A stretch of DNA of 64,000 bases from a virus, in the IMG/VR virus record IMGVR_UViG_3300045923_000041, positions 62,001-126,000 of that record, one strand, 5' to 3'. Position numbers and translations under genes: made by a program. The notes below the pieces were generated by a model that saw only the letters and a list, made by a program, of their open reading frames with translations, had not been told where the DNA came from and ran no database searches. Position 1 is the stretch's first letter, and every line of letters begins with the position of its first letter. This document shows, one piece after another, positions 52,149 through 61,900 of this stretch.

Positions 52149-52163
52149 GGGGATAAGAGGAAG
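52149..52163 (-). promoter_or_regulatory. Recurrent CTTCCTCTTATCCCC element (copy 5)
   Basis: The minus strand reads CTTCCTCTTATCCCC, 1 base after the stop of the 201-residue gene and about 27 bases before ATG 52125. Confidence 0.35.
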
Positions 52164-52164
52164 T

Positions 52165-52770
52165 TCAGGGCTTGGCCTTGCGCCGAAGCTCCCGAAGCTT
52201 GTCCGAAGCGCCCGAAAGGGTGCTATCCGACTCGGTTTTCTTGGCCTCGATGCGACTCTCGGTGTTTTCGGGCCTGATCGTCGCTGGGATGAACGTCGGA
52301 GTGTTGTCCTCGGGCACCGCCGCACGCACCAGCGGGCCGCCGTTGCCCTGGACCTGGACGATGGTCGTCGTCGAGGGACCCTGCGTGCGAAGAAGCTCCA
52401 AGATCGTGTCCAGCTTGACCGTGGCCCGCTGTTCAGCCGCCAGAGCGTCCTGGCGTTGCTTCTCAAGAGCTTCCCGCAGACGCTTGTTCTCTTCTTCGAG
52501 GGCCTGCTGGCGAGCCGCAAGCGAAGGGTCCGGAGCCGCTGCAACGGGCTCGGTTGAGCCCGGGGGGATGATGACGTTTCGCTGGACGTAGGGACCCGAC
52601 TGGATGAGGCAGATGTACTTCTGCCCGATAGCCCGCCAGAGATCCTTGGACTTGTTCGCTTTGTCCGCCGGGATCGTGACCGTATGGCCGTGGGGAACAC
52701 CCACCCCCAAGTCCGTGATGAAGTGGATCCCGGCGACGAGGCCGAAGACGGTGACATCGCTCACGGCCAT
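52165..52770 (-). CDS. Virion-region protein with coiled coil, 201 aa
   Basis: Residues 1-70 form a small beta domain (VTVFGLVAGIHFITDLGVGV, PHGHTVTIPADKANKS, YICLIQSGPYVQRNVIIPPG) resembling a short capping or decoration fold. Residues about 85-125 are a coiled coil (RQQALEEENKRLREALEKQR). The C-terminal part is charged and likely disordered (RPENTESRIEAKKTESDSTL). The start lies 1 base after the upstream stop. Position suggests a neck or head-tail linker role, but no family is recognised. Confidence 0.7.
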   Translation of the reverse strand: MAVSDVTVFGLVAGIHFITDLGVGVPHGHTVTIPADKANKSKDLWRAIGQKYICLIQSGPYVQRNVIIPPGSTEPVAAAPDPSLAARQQALEEENKRLREALEKQRQDALAAEQRATVKLDTILELLRTQGPSTTTIVQVQGNGGPLVRAAVPEDNTPTFIPATIRPENTESRIEAKKTESDSTLSGASDKLRELRRKAKP

Positions 52771-52771
52771 G

Positions 52772-53281
52772 TCAACGACCCTTCTTGTTGTGGAGGGTCT
52801 GTCGGAGCTGGAGCATCACCTCACGGGTCATGCGCTCCTTGATGAACTTCTTGGCCTCTTGCTTGGCCTTCGTGATGAAGTCCACACGACCGCGGCCGGG
52901 GTGCCACCAGCTCCCGTTCTCCATCGAACGAGGCGTCGCCCAGCGGAAGATCATCTCGCCCGAGTCGAGGACGATGGGGATCGGGACCTTCGCCTTCGTG
53001 AGCCACTTCATCTGCCTCTTCTCCTGTCCGAAGACGAGAGGCTTGAAACCGGGGTGACTGGTCGTGATGACGAGGCTGTTCGGGAAGATCTTGATCCGGA
53101 GCGACTTCGACAGCGACTTGCGGGCGCGGTCCGAAAAGGTGGGAATGTTCTGGAACTTGGCCTTGAGGCGCCGGTTCAGCTCGGCCTTGAGCTTGCGCAG
53201 CACCCCTTCTGGGTTGACGTTGAGGTTCTCGCCGATGAGGGGTTTGGCGTAGACACCGCTGACACGCGTGGGGGCGCCCAT
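52772..53281 (-). CDS. Neck/head-tail joining-type protein, 169 aa
   Basis: Start chosen at ATG 53281, which overlaps the stop of the upstream gene (TGATG). The helical N-terminus (LRKLKAELNRRLKAKFQNIP), then SDRARKSLSKSLRIKIFPNS and the strand pair LVITTSHPGFKPLVFGQE, followed by a final basic helix (KQEAKKFIKERMTREVMLQL), are in the order of HK97 gp10-type neck proteins. The middle contains RWATPRSMENGSWWHPGRGR, rich in aromatic residues. The assignment is by secondary-structure order and position; a specific homologue cannot be named. Confidence 0.6.
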   Translation of the reverse strand: MGAPTRVSGVYAKPLIGENLNVNPEGVLRKLKAELNRRLKAKFQNIPTFSDRARKSLSKSLRIKIFPNSLVITTSHPGFKPLVFGQEKRQMKWLTKAKVPIPIVLDSGEMIFRWATPRSMENGSWWHPGRGRVDFITKAKQEAKKFIKERMTREVMLQLRQTLHNKKGR

Positions 53282-54645
53282 CAGTATTCCGTGTTCTCCC
53301 AAGCGTCGGTCTCTCCACGGAGCTGGCGCTCTGCGGGGATGTTGGGCTTGTTCGTGATCTCCGAGCTGGCTTCCTGGTCAGGGCCCATCGGAGCGAACTC
53401 GACGGCCGGGAACCTGACAGGATTGTCCACGGGCACCTTGTTGCGGATGTCCTTCTCGTCGAAGTGACCCACCGTGAAGTGCTGTTGCAGGATCATGCCT
53501 CGGCTTGTAGGCATCCGAACGGCGCCGATCGAGTATCGTTCACCGTTGATCTTCACGAAGAAGTCACGGTGTGCAAGGAGCGGCGTCGGTCCCGTCCAGG
53601 ACTCGTACGTGTGCTCGACCGTGCGACCGCGATCCTTCTGTGTGATGCGCTTCTCAGAGTCATCCGGCGCGATGATGATGTCGTACGGTCCGTCGTAGCC
53701 GCCGATGATCCCCGTACCGAAGCAGAGGGGATCGTCATTGATTGGTTGCTTGTGGATGTCGTCCTGGAAACAAGGGCACGGCGTGCCCACCTGCTTGCGC
53801 AAGAAGACCTTCACGCGCTCGCCCGCCTGCTCAAGCAGCCAGCGGTTTCGGCGTGCGGCCTCCTTCCAGATGTAGTCGATCTTCTCCATCTCGTAGGAGT
53901 TCGTGGCCGTCGCGTACTCCAGCGGCGTCTCCATGACCTTCTGGGACTGGACAACGCTCGTGGCGTGGTTGACGGGGATGCCCACGGTCGTGACGAGATA
54001 GAAGACCCTCTGAACGAGGTCCGTGCGCACGAGCTGCTTCGTGTACCTGTACGAGCAGGTCACGACGCTCGTTGAAGAAGGGACCACCGTGGGCAAGTAG
54101 TTCTGCGTGCCCGTGTCGGGGTAGCGCCGGACGTCGATCTCGATCTCGCCCGTCTGACCATCGACACGCAGGACCGGAACGATCTGGCCATCGACGATGA
54201 CCTGCACGTCCTCGGCAGAGTTGGCGTAGACCTCCTGCGAGGCTTCCTTGACGATGGGCCGAAGCAGCGTGCGGAAGACGTAACGAGGACCATAGCCGGC
54301 CATGCCCGTGCTCTGCTCGCCGAAGATGACCCACTGTTGAGGGGTGATCTGCTCGTCGGTAACGAGGACGTTGTTGGTCTGATCGCGCCAGTAGCGAGAC
54401 CCGATGGGCAGGCTGTTCACGCGCTCGAACGGTCCGAACTCCGAGTCGAACGCACGGTAGATGTTGACCCCCAAGATGGAGAACCGACCGTTGAGGGTCA
54501 GGATCCCGGGGCTGTCCCACGTGAGGTCGAACACACCAGGCCGGTACCCACTCCTCACGAAGAAGTTGAGGGGTGAGACCGGCCACGGAGCCCGGACGTA
54601 CTCCAGCTCACTGGGGTTCCGGTCGCGATTACTTGCATAAGGCAT
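53281..54645 (-). CDS. Neck/connector structural protein with FN3-like N-terminus, 454 aa
   Basis: Residues about 35-95 look like a fibronectin-III domain (GVFDLTWDSPGILTLNGRFS; GVNIYRAFDSEFGPFERVNS). A beta region follows (EDVQVIVDGQIVPVLRVDGQ, TGEIEIDVRRYPD). Residues 285-320 hold a Cys cluster (CPC at 290-292, C308, FGTGIIGGYDGPYD) that resembles a metal-binding loop of some phage neck proteins. The C-terminus is hydrophilic. The ribosome site GGGGGAG lies 5 bases before ATG 54645. Its place at the start of the neck-type cluster, before the gp10-like gene, supports a head-tail connector role (inference). Confidence 0.7.
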   Translation of the reverse strand: MPYASNRDRNPSELEYVRAPWPVSPLNFFVRSGYRPGVFDLTWDSPGILTLNGRFSILGVNIYRAFDSEFGPFERVNSLPIGSRYWRDQTNNVLVTDEQITPQQWVIFGEQSTGMAGYGPRYVFRTLLRPIVKEASQEVYANSAEDVQVIVDGQIVPVLRVDGQTGEIEIDVRRYPDTGTQNYLPTVVPSSTSVVTCSYRYTKQLVRTDLVQRVFYLVTTVGIPVNHATSVVQSQKVMETPLEYATATNSYEMEKIDYIWKEAARRNRWLLEQAGERVKVFLRKQVGTPCPCFQDDIHKQPINDDPLCFGTGIIGGYDGPYDIIIAPDDSEKRITQKDRGRTVEHTYESWTGPTPLLAHRDFFVKINGERYSIGAVRMPTSRGMILQQHFTVGHFDEKDIRNKVPVDNPVRFPAVEFAPMGPDQEASSEITNKPNIPAERQLRGETDAWENTEY

Positions 54646-54664
54646 GGAGGCTCCCCCAGATCAG

Positions 54665-54680
54665 CCCCCATAAAGGGAAG
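54665..54680 (-). promoter_or_regulatory. Recurrent CTTCCCTTTATGGGGG element (copy 6)
   Basis: The minus strand reads CTTCCCTTTATGGGGG, 2 bases after the stop of the 98-residue gene and about 25 bases before ATG 54645. Confidence 0.35.
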
Positions 54681-54682
54681 AA

Positions 54683-54979
54683 TCACTGCGGTGCTTGCGC
54701 ACCTTCACCCTGGGCGTTGACGAAGCTGATCTGCCCTGTCTTGGCGTCCACCTCGACAGGTGTACCCGGGTTGAGCCCACGGTCGGTCAACTCCTTGGCG
54801 AAGAGACGCTGCTTCTCCTCGTCGAGCTGCCTGGCCGAGACGAGGATCTTGATCTTCTCGTGCTCCAAGTCGAGGAGCTGGTCGCCAAGCTGAGACCTGG
54901 CAGCCGAGACCTGTGCCATTCTTTTCAGCACATCTGGCGAGATCGGGTCGTTCGGGGTCAGCTTCTTCTCGGTGCTCAT
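54683..54979 (-). CDS. Small coiled-coil protein, 98 aa
   Basis: Start chosen at ATG 54979 (MSTEKKLTPNDPIS), 6 bases after GGAGG; two earlier in-frame candidates lie upstream of or directly abut that site. Residues about 25-65 form one helix (QLGDQLLDLEHEKIKILVSA, RQLDEEKQRLFAKEL). A short beta end follows (GTPVEVDAKTGQISFV). Probably a small adaptor or assembly factor for neighbouring connector proteins; family not recognised. Confidence 0.7.
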   Translation of the reverse strand: MSTEKKLTPNDPISPDVLKRMAQVSAARSQLGDQLLDLEHEKIKILVSARQLDEEKQRLFAKELTDRGLNPGTPVEVDAKTGQISFVNAQGEGAQAPQ

Positions 54980-55029
54980 CTTCATCCTCCGGTGGCGCAC
55001 AAACGCGCGCCCGTCCTACAGGAGGGGAT

Positions 55030-55045
55030 GGCATAAGAGGACTAG
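55030..55045 (-). promoter_or_regulatory. Recurrent CTAGTCCTCTTATGCC element (copy 7)
   Basis: The minus strand reads CTAGTCCTCTTATGCC, 10 bases after the stop of the 305-residue gene. It matches the elements at 38215 and 48092. A weak hairpin (arms GGCGC/GCGCC) lies between it and ATG 54979. Confidence 0.35.
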
Positions 55046-55055
55046 ACAGCTTGGG

Positions 55056-55973
55056 TCAGAAGCCGACGAACTTGCGAGGAGAGAGCACACCTCGGCCGGC
55101 GTACGGACCGAATGCCGAACGGATGCCGGTACCAAACTTGGGCTGCTGGACGCCCTTGATGTAGTTGACGGTCGCCTTGCCCTTTTCGAGCTGCGTCTGG
55201 AAGTGCTCACTGGCGGCTTGCTGAGCGCCTTCGTACTTGGCGGCCTTCTCCAGGTTGAGCGAGACACCGCCGATGCTGTAGTCGAACTCGTCGGCGATCC
55301 AGTTGATGCGCATGGCCTGGAGCGCGTAGTACGTCGCGCCCGTCAAGAGCATCGTCCTCCACTCGGGATGGAGCTGCACCATCTGAGCGATGTTGGCGAA
55401 GGGAGTCTTGGGGGGCGCCGCGATGATGTCGTCGAGCGCGTTGTACATGTACTCGACCAGCTCGTGGTCCTCCCAGATGAAGCCGAAGACCTTGCTGAAC
55501 TGCGTAACCGTCTCTTCGTGGGCCGGCGGACGGAAGTGGTAGTTGCGGTCGGGGTTGTTGTCGCGGAGCAGGTTGCGCAAGCGGCGCATGAGTTCCCGCT
55601 CGTGGTGGTCCATCTCGCCACCCTCACCCCCACCGGGGCCGAACCCACCCGGTTGGACCCGGTCGATGACCGCGAAGTTCATGACGACCTGTTGCAGCGG
55701 CCCTCCGACGACCTCACGGAAGGTCCAGCGGATGCGGTAGGCACCGATGTTGGCGTCAAGCGGGATGAGCAGGCTCGCGTAGTATTCCCCGACAGACGGG
55801 TTCACGGGCACACGCATGCTCGGACCGACGAGGACTTCGCTGCCGGTCGTGAAGTCGTAGAGGGCGTAGCTGATCTCGGCGGCGTTGACGGGCGTGCCGT
55901 TGACGTTCGTCAGGTAGATGTTGAGGTCGTTCCTGCCGAGGAGCTGACCCTTGTAGAATGCGGTGGTTGCCAT
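55056..55973 (-). CDS. Connector/virion structural protein with Ig-like N-terminus, 305 aa
   Basis: Residues 1-105 form an Ig-like beta domain (NDLNIYLTNVNGTPVNAAEI, SYALYDFTTG; VGEYYASLLIPLDANIGAYR, IRWTFREVVGG) that is also present at the C-terminus of the giant protein just upstream. After a Gly-rich linker (about 110-122), residues 125-305 are helical (HHERELMRRLRNLLRDNNPD; LEKAAKYEGAQQAASEHFQT) and end in QPKFGTGIRS. The start lies 3 bases after the giant gene's stop. The helical half looks like phage connector proteins, so a head-tail or neck position is inferred. Confidence 0.7.
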   Translation of the reverse strand: MATTAFYKGQLLGRNDLNIYLTNVNGTPVNAAEISYALYDFTTGSEVLVGPSMRVPVNPSVGEYYASLLIPLDANIGAYRIRWTFREVVGGPLQQVVMNFAVIDRVQPGGFGPGGGEGGEMDHHERELMRRLRNLLRDNNPDRNYHFRPPAHEETVTQFSKVFGFIWEDHELVEYMYNALDDIIAAPPKTPFANIAQMVQLHPEWRTMLLTGATYYALQAMRINWIADEFDYSIGGVSLNLEKAAKYEGAQQAASEHFQTQLEKGKATVNYIKGVQQPKFGTGIRSAFGPYAGRGVLSPRKFVGF

Positions 55974-55976
55974 GCT

Positions 55977-58900
55977 TCAGTCCCATCCGCGCTTGCGGCC
56001 TCGTGGCGTCTTGTCGTCGGGGAAGTGCGCCGAGACGGCGTCGAGCACCTCGAAGTAGTAGTCCTTCGTGAAGGACTGGCTAAAGAAGGTTTCTTGAACG
56101 GTCCAGCGGACCATCCAGATGCCCGGCTGGCCACCTTCGCCAACGACACCCGTGACGTAGAAGTGTCCCACACCGGGGCCGTGCGCCGGCTCGCGAGCGT
56201 CGGGCCCGACCGGCATGAGGAACATGTCCTTCACCTGGTAGAGGGCGAACGTGACCTTGTAGGGTTCGACCGGGTGACGGCGCTTGTCGTCGTCCTTCTC
56301 GTAGACGTAGAGCGGCAGATGGTGCGGCTCGAAGAACGTGGCCCAGTACGGGAACGCGACGAGCCGCGAGGTCGTGCGAGTCCTGAGGATGGGCGGCAGA
56401 ACCGGGGCTTGGTAGTTGTAGCCCGCGATGATCGCGCTGATCGGCGGTAGCGAGACGTACTGCGCCGGCGGCTGGACGTAGATGAAGGCGTTCTGCGAGG
56501 GAACACCGTAGCCCGCGAAGATCGAATCTTGGGGCGGGAGGTCTGCAACCGGGGGGAGAGCCGCAGGAATGATCTGCGCGTTCTGTGGTGGGAACCCGAA
56601 GCCCGCGAAGAGGTACTGCGGGGGCGGGAGGTCCGGAACGAGCGGGGCCGGGATCGTCGGGATGATCTGCGGTGCTTGCGCCGCCTGGCCGTAGCCGACC
56701 ACCAGCTCCGGGATCACAGTGGGGTACGGAGCGCGAGCGTCGTACGCCTGGAAGAGCTGTGCGACCTGTGCAGGGAAGCCGAACCCAGGGATGACGTACT
56801 GAGGCGGCGGAAGATCCGGTACGAGCGGGGGCGGTACCGCAGGGATGATCTGAGCAACCTGTGCTGCCTGCCCGTAGCCTGCCAGCACGTAGTCCGTAGG
56901 CGGCAAGAGCGCAGCGGGGGCGGGCACGCCGATGTAGATGGCGGGGTTCTGCGCGGCCTGTCCGAAGCCTGCGAAGAGGCTGTCGAGCGGGGGCAGAGGG
57001 ACGTAGTCTGCGGGGGCTGCCTTCGAGATGAAGGGCGCCTGAGCGGCCTGCCCGTAGCCCGCGAACAGGTAGTCCGTGGGCGGGAGCTGCACGTAGGGGG
57101 ACGGCGGGGGCAGCGAGAAGACCACTGCGGACTGCGCGGCCGTTCCAGCACCACCCGTGAGAGCACCACCGGACGTCGCATAGAAGGCCGGCGGCGGATC
57201 ACCCGAGCTGAGGAGCAGCGGCGGCGGGATGAGGTAGTACGCGTGCGGGGCGACGGGCGGAGCGATGATGATCTGCGCGTTCTGCGCGGCCTGACCGTAG
57301 CCCTTGAGGACGTAGTCCTGAGGGGGGAGCTGAGCACTCGGCGGGAGAACGAAAGGTTGGAACAGCTCGGGGCTCTGCGCTGCCTGGCCGTGTCCTGCGA
57401 AGACTGCGTCCTCCGGAGGGAGCTGGGTGAACGGTGGCACGAGTGGCTGCGTGTAGACCACGGCCTTCTGAGGCGGGAACCCGAAGCCAGCGAAGATGGA
57501 GTCCAGCGGAGGCAGTGCAGCGCTCGGCGGGAGAACGAACGGCTGGTAGAGAGCGGCGTTCTGAGCCGGACGTCCAAAGCCCGCGTAGATGCTCTGTGGG
57601 GGCGGCAGCACCTCGGTTGGAGGCAGCACGAACGGCTGGACGAGGGTCGGTGCCTGCGCCGCCTGACCGAAGCCCTTGAGGATGTAGTCGGTCGGAGGCA
57701 GTGCAGCGAACGGCGGGACGAGCGGCTGCGTGTAGATTGCCGGGTTCTGTGGCGGGTAGCCGAAGCCCGCGAAGATCGAGTCCTCGGGCGGCAGGACAGC
57801 CGAGGGCGGCAGCAACGTGGGCTGCACGAAGAACGGCGCTTCGGCGGGCTTGCCGTACCCCGCATAGATGTAGTCCTGCGGCGGGAGTACCTCGGTCGGA
57901 GGCAGGATCGTCGCCTGAACATGGAAGGGTGCTTCCGCGGCCTGGCCGTACCCGGCGAACACGTAGTCCTGCGGAGGCAGATTGGCGCTTGGGGGAAGCA
58001 ACGTGGGCTGCACGAAAAAGGGCACTTCGGCGGCCTGCCCGTAGCCTGCAAAGATCGAATCCAGCGGGGGAAGAGCAGCCGAGGGCGGAAGAACGAACGG
58101 CTGGAACAGCGCTGCGACCTGTGCAGGCTTGCCGTAACCGGCGTAGATGCTCTGCGGCGGAGGCAGGGCAGCCGAGGGCGGTAGGACGAACGGCTGTACG
58201 AAGAACGGTGCCTGAGCAGCCTGACCATACCCAGCGTAGACGTAGTCTTGCGGAGGCAGGTTCGCAGCGGGCGGCGGAACCCCAATGATCTGGACCGCCA
58301 CTTGTGCAGGCTTGCCGAAGCCTGCGAAGATCGAATCCTCGGGCGGCAGGGCCACGTACGGGGGCTGCGGTTGCAAAGTGAAGGGGATGTTCGAGAGGCT
58401 GGGGGTTCCGTAGCCCGCGAAGATCGAGTCCTCCGGGGGCAAGATCGCGCTGGGGGCCGGGAAGAGCGAAGGGTAGAAGACCTCGGCGATCTGCGCAGCT
58501 TGACCGTAGCCGGTGACCACGTAGTCCTGCGGAGGCAGCGTCGCGCTCGGAGCAACGAGCGGTTGGGAGATGGTGAACGCGTTGAGCGAAGGCTTGCCGT
58601 ACCCTGCAACGAGGAAGGTGGGAGGGGGCAGGAGTGCAGACGGCGGCAGGACAAACGGCTGGAAGAGCGCTGCGTTCTGTGCCGGTTGACCGAACCCGGC
58701 GAAGATGCTTTGGGGTGGGGGCAGATCCGGAACCCTGGGCGGCGGGATCGCAGGGAGGATCTGTGCGACTTGAGCCGGCTGACCATACCCAATGAAGATC
58801 GAGTCCTCCGGGGGCAGAACCGCGAAGGGTGGGATCTGCGCCGGAACAACGGACGGGGCTTGTGTTGCCTGACCGAAGCCCTTGAGGATGTAGTCTTGCG

Positions 58901-61900
58901 GCGGAAGCTGAACGTAGGGGGCGGGGGGCTGTACCAGGAGTTGGGCGACCTGCGAGGGTTGACCGTATCCAGCGAAGATCGAGTCGAGCGGCGGGAGCGT
59001 TGCCGAAGGTGGGATCTGCGCCGGGACGATGAACGGCACTTGTGCCGCCTGTCCGAAGCCCGTGTAGATGTAGTCGGTAGGCGGGAGGATCGCGCTCGGA
59101 GCAGGAACCCCAATGAACGTGGCCGCTGCCTGTGCAGCTTGACCAAAGCCAGCGTACACGGACGTGGGAGGGGGCAGAGCAGGAACAACTGGCGGCGGAA
59201 TCGCAGGAATGATCTGCGCGGCCTGCGTCGGGAAGCCGAATCCCGCGAAGACGTAATCGGTCGGCGGGAGCTGTGCGCTCGGCGGGAGGATCGTCGGCTG
59301 GACGAAGAACGGTGCCTGCGAAGGCTGGCCGTACCCCGCATAGACAGAGTCGAGAGGAGGCAGGCTCGCATTCGGCGGGAGTACGAAGGGCTGAACGAGC
59401 TGTGCGTTCTGAGCAGGCTGGCCGTACCCAGCGTACACGTAGTCCGTGGGAGGGAGCAGAGGTACGAATGGCGGCGGTGTTCCAACGAAGGTCGCTGGGG
59501 CCTGAGCTGCCTGACCGAAGCCCGCGTACACGTAGTCCGTGGGCGGAAGCAGCGGCACGAAGGGGGGCGGAACCGCAGGGATGATCTGCGCCGTCTGCGA
59601 AGGTTGGCCGTATCCCTTGAGGACGTAGTCAGTTGGCGGAAGCAGCGCGAGTTGAGGGAGGTTGAACGGCTGGTACAGCGCTGCGTTCTGCGGGGGTTGG
59701 CCGTATCCTGCCAACACATAGTCGGTGGGCGGTAGCTGCGCGTTCGGCGGAAGCACAAACGGTTGAACGAAGAACGGCGCTTCTGCGGGTTGACCGTACC
59801 CGGCCAGCACGTAGTCGGTCGGAGGAAGCACCGCGGACGGCGGCAAGACCACCGGCTGGACGAGAGATGCATTCTGGGAGGGTTGGCCGTATCCCGTAAG
59901 AACCGCGTCAAGCGGAGGCAGGATCGCGCTCGGCGGGATCACGAACGGCTGCACGAGCTGCGCGTTTTGCGAGGGTTGGCCAGCACCCGTGTTGGTCTGC
60001 CCGCCGAACGCGCCCGTGATGCCGATGGGCTCCCCGTTCTCAATCGCCTGGAAGAGCGGCAAGTCCGCTACTAGGGGCGGGAGGAACGAGTTGCCATAGA
60101 CGTACCCCACGAGCGGATTGGCGCCCTGTCCGAGAGCGCCGCCCGAAGTGGCGTTGAACGTACCACCATCCGAGATGTACACGGTAGGCGGTTTGGTACG
60201 GTAACGCTCTGCCGGAGCCTCGATGTCGAACTCCGTGAAGGTGATGACAGGAGGTTGTGCGGCTTGGCCGGCACCTTGACCAAGAGCACCGCCTGAGGTG
60301 GGGTTGAAGGACCCACCGTCCGAGATGTACACGTGCGGCGGCTTCCCACGGCCACGCAGCGCCTCCGCGTCGATGTCCAACTCACTGTAGAGGGTAATGG
60401 GCGAAGGAGGCGGCCCCGGCTGGCCGTACCCAGTGTTGGTCTGCCCTCCGAACGCACCCGTGATGCCGTTGGGTTCACCGTTCTCAAGAGCCTGGAACGG
60501 AGGCAGGTCGGCACGGATCTGATTGAAGATCTGCTCCTGCGCGTTGAGGTTGATGGTCGTCGCAAGCCCCAGGGGCTTGAATGCGGCAACCGCAGCGCTC
60601 CAGTTGTAGCTCGACGTGAACGTACAGCCTGGCGAGTAGGTGCCAGGGGCGCCCGCGAGCTGGTCTTGCTCCATCGCTGCGCCGGAGTTGAAGTTGTACC
60701 TGGTGATCGCACCGCCCGTGGGCACGTAGCCGGTGCTAGACCCGTTCGTCTCGATGACCGTGAACAGGAGGTCCGTGCCTACCGTTGTCGTGATCGGCAC
60801 TGACACGGAGGTGCTTGCAGTGGTGCCGATCGCGGTCGCCACATCAAGGGGATCCGACGTGTTCTGGACACCGGAGTATTCCACCACACTGAGTTCGTAG
60901 TAGTTGGATCCACCCCAAGTCGCGGTGACGGCGTTGCTAGCGTGGGCAGCGATGTTCCAAGCGTAGTAGATAGCGACGATACCCCCAGGACTGACCACTG
61001 CCGAGTGGTACACGTTGCCAGCGGTATCAGTGACCGAGATGGGACCACCAGTGGGCGAGAACACCGCCGCCACAAGCAGGTTGCCCGCTGTGTTCGAGCC
61101 GGTGAACGTAGCCGTGACGCTGGTACCTGGGGCGACGTTGTTGCTCGCCACCTGGACGTACGTGGGAGCCGTGATGCCGGGGTTTCCCGCGATGCTCAAC
61201 GAACCAAACTGACCACTGATGTTGAGGTACCCCGTAAGGGTAACAACATCGAGTCCCTTCAAGATCGTTTGCTGCGTTGGGGGAAGCCCCCACGGCTGCA
61301 TCGCGGGGGACAGGACATCCAAGGGGCTCGCGTAGATGGTCCCCTTCGCCGGCACGATAGAACCGGCCCCTGCGTGGAGAGCTATGCTGTAGGGCAGCAC
61401 CTCGGGAGCCTTGAAGGGCGATGAGTGCGAGACGTACGCGACGCCTGGCGATTGACCGTACCCGGCCTTGACGCCTGTTGTCGCCGGAAGCTGTGGCGAC
61501 TCGCTAACCGAGGGTCTGGTGATTGTGTTGATGTTCGACAGACCCGCAAAGCTCTGTGCCTTGAAGGTCACAATGCAAGAGACAACCGAACCGCCCGACG
61601 ACGCGATCGTGGAAGTGCTGCTGTAGGCCCCGGTCGATGTGACTACACGATCGGCCACACCATTCCACGGACCGTTGCCACCGAGACCTCTGGAAGTCCA
61701 AGTGGGGTCCAACGCTGAAAGGTTGTTACCCGCCCAAGCGAGCCAGTTGAACAGAAGCTCGGTGGCTTGGGTTGTTGTGGGGGTAGGACCCGTTGTGAAG
61801 CTCGTACCAGACGAACCCGTGTAGGTATCGACAGAAACGTCTGGACCAGCAAGCCCGCTGTACTCCAAGGCCCACACGTAGAAGCTCTGCATGCCTCCCG

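Noticed and set aside
56714-59911. 1065-codon alternative frame in the repeat array
   Set aside because: It repeats only because the real Pro-rich array repeats; its Arg/Ser-rich translation has no independent support.
56400-59990. CRISPR-like array (regular spacing of about 93 bases)
   Set aside because: Units are fully coding, diverged throughout, and lack alternating identical repeats and unique spacers.
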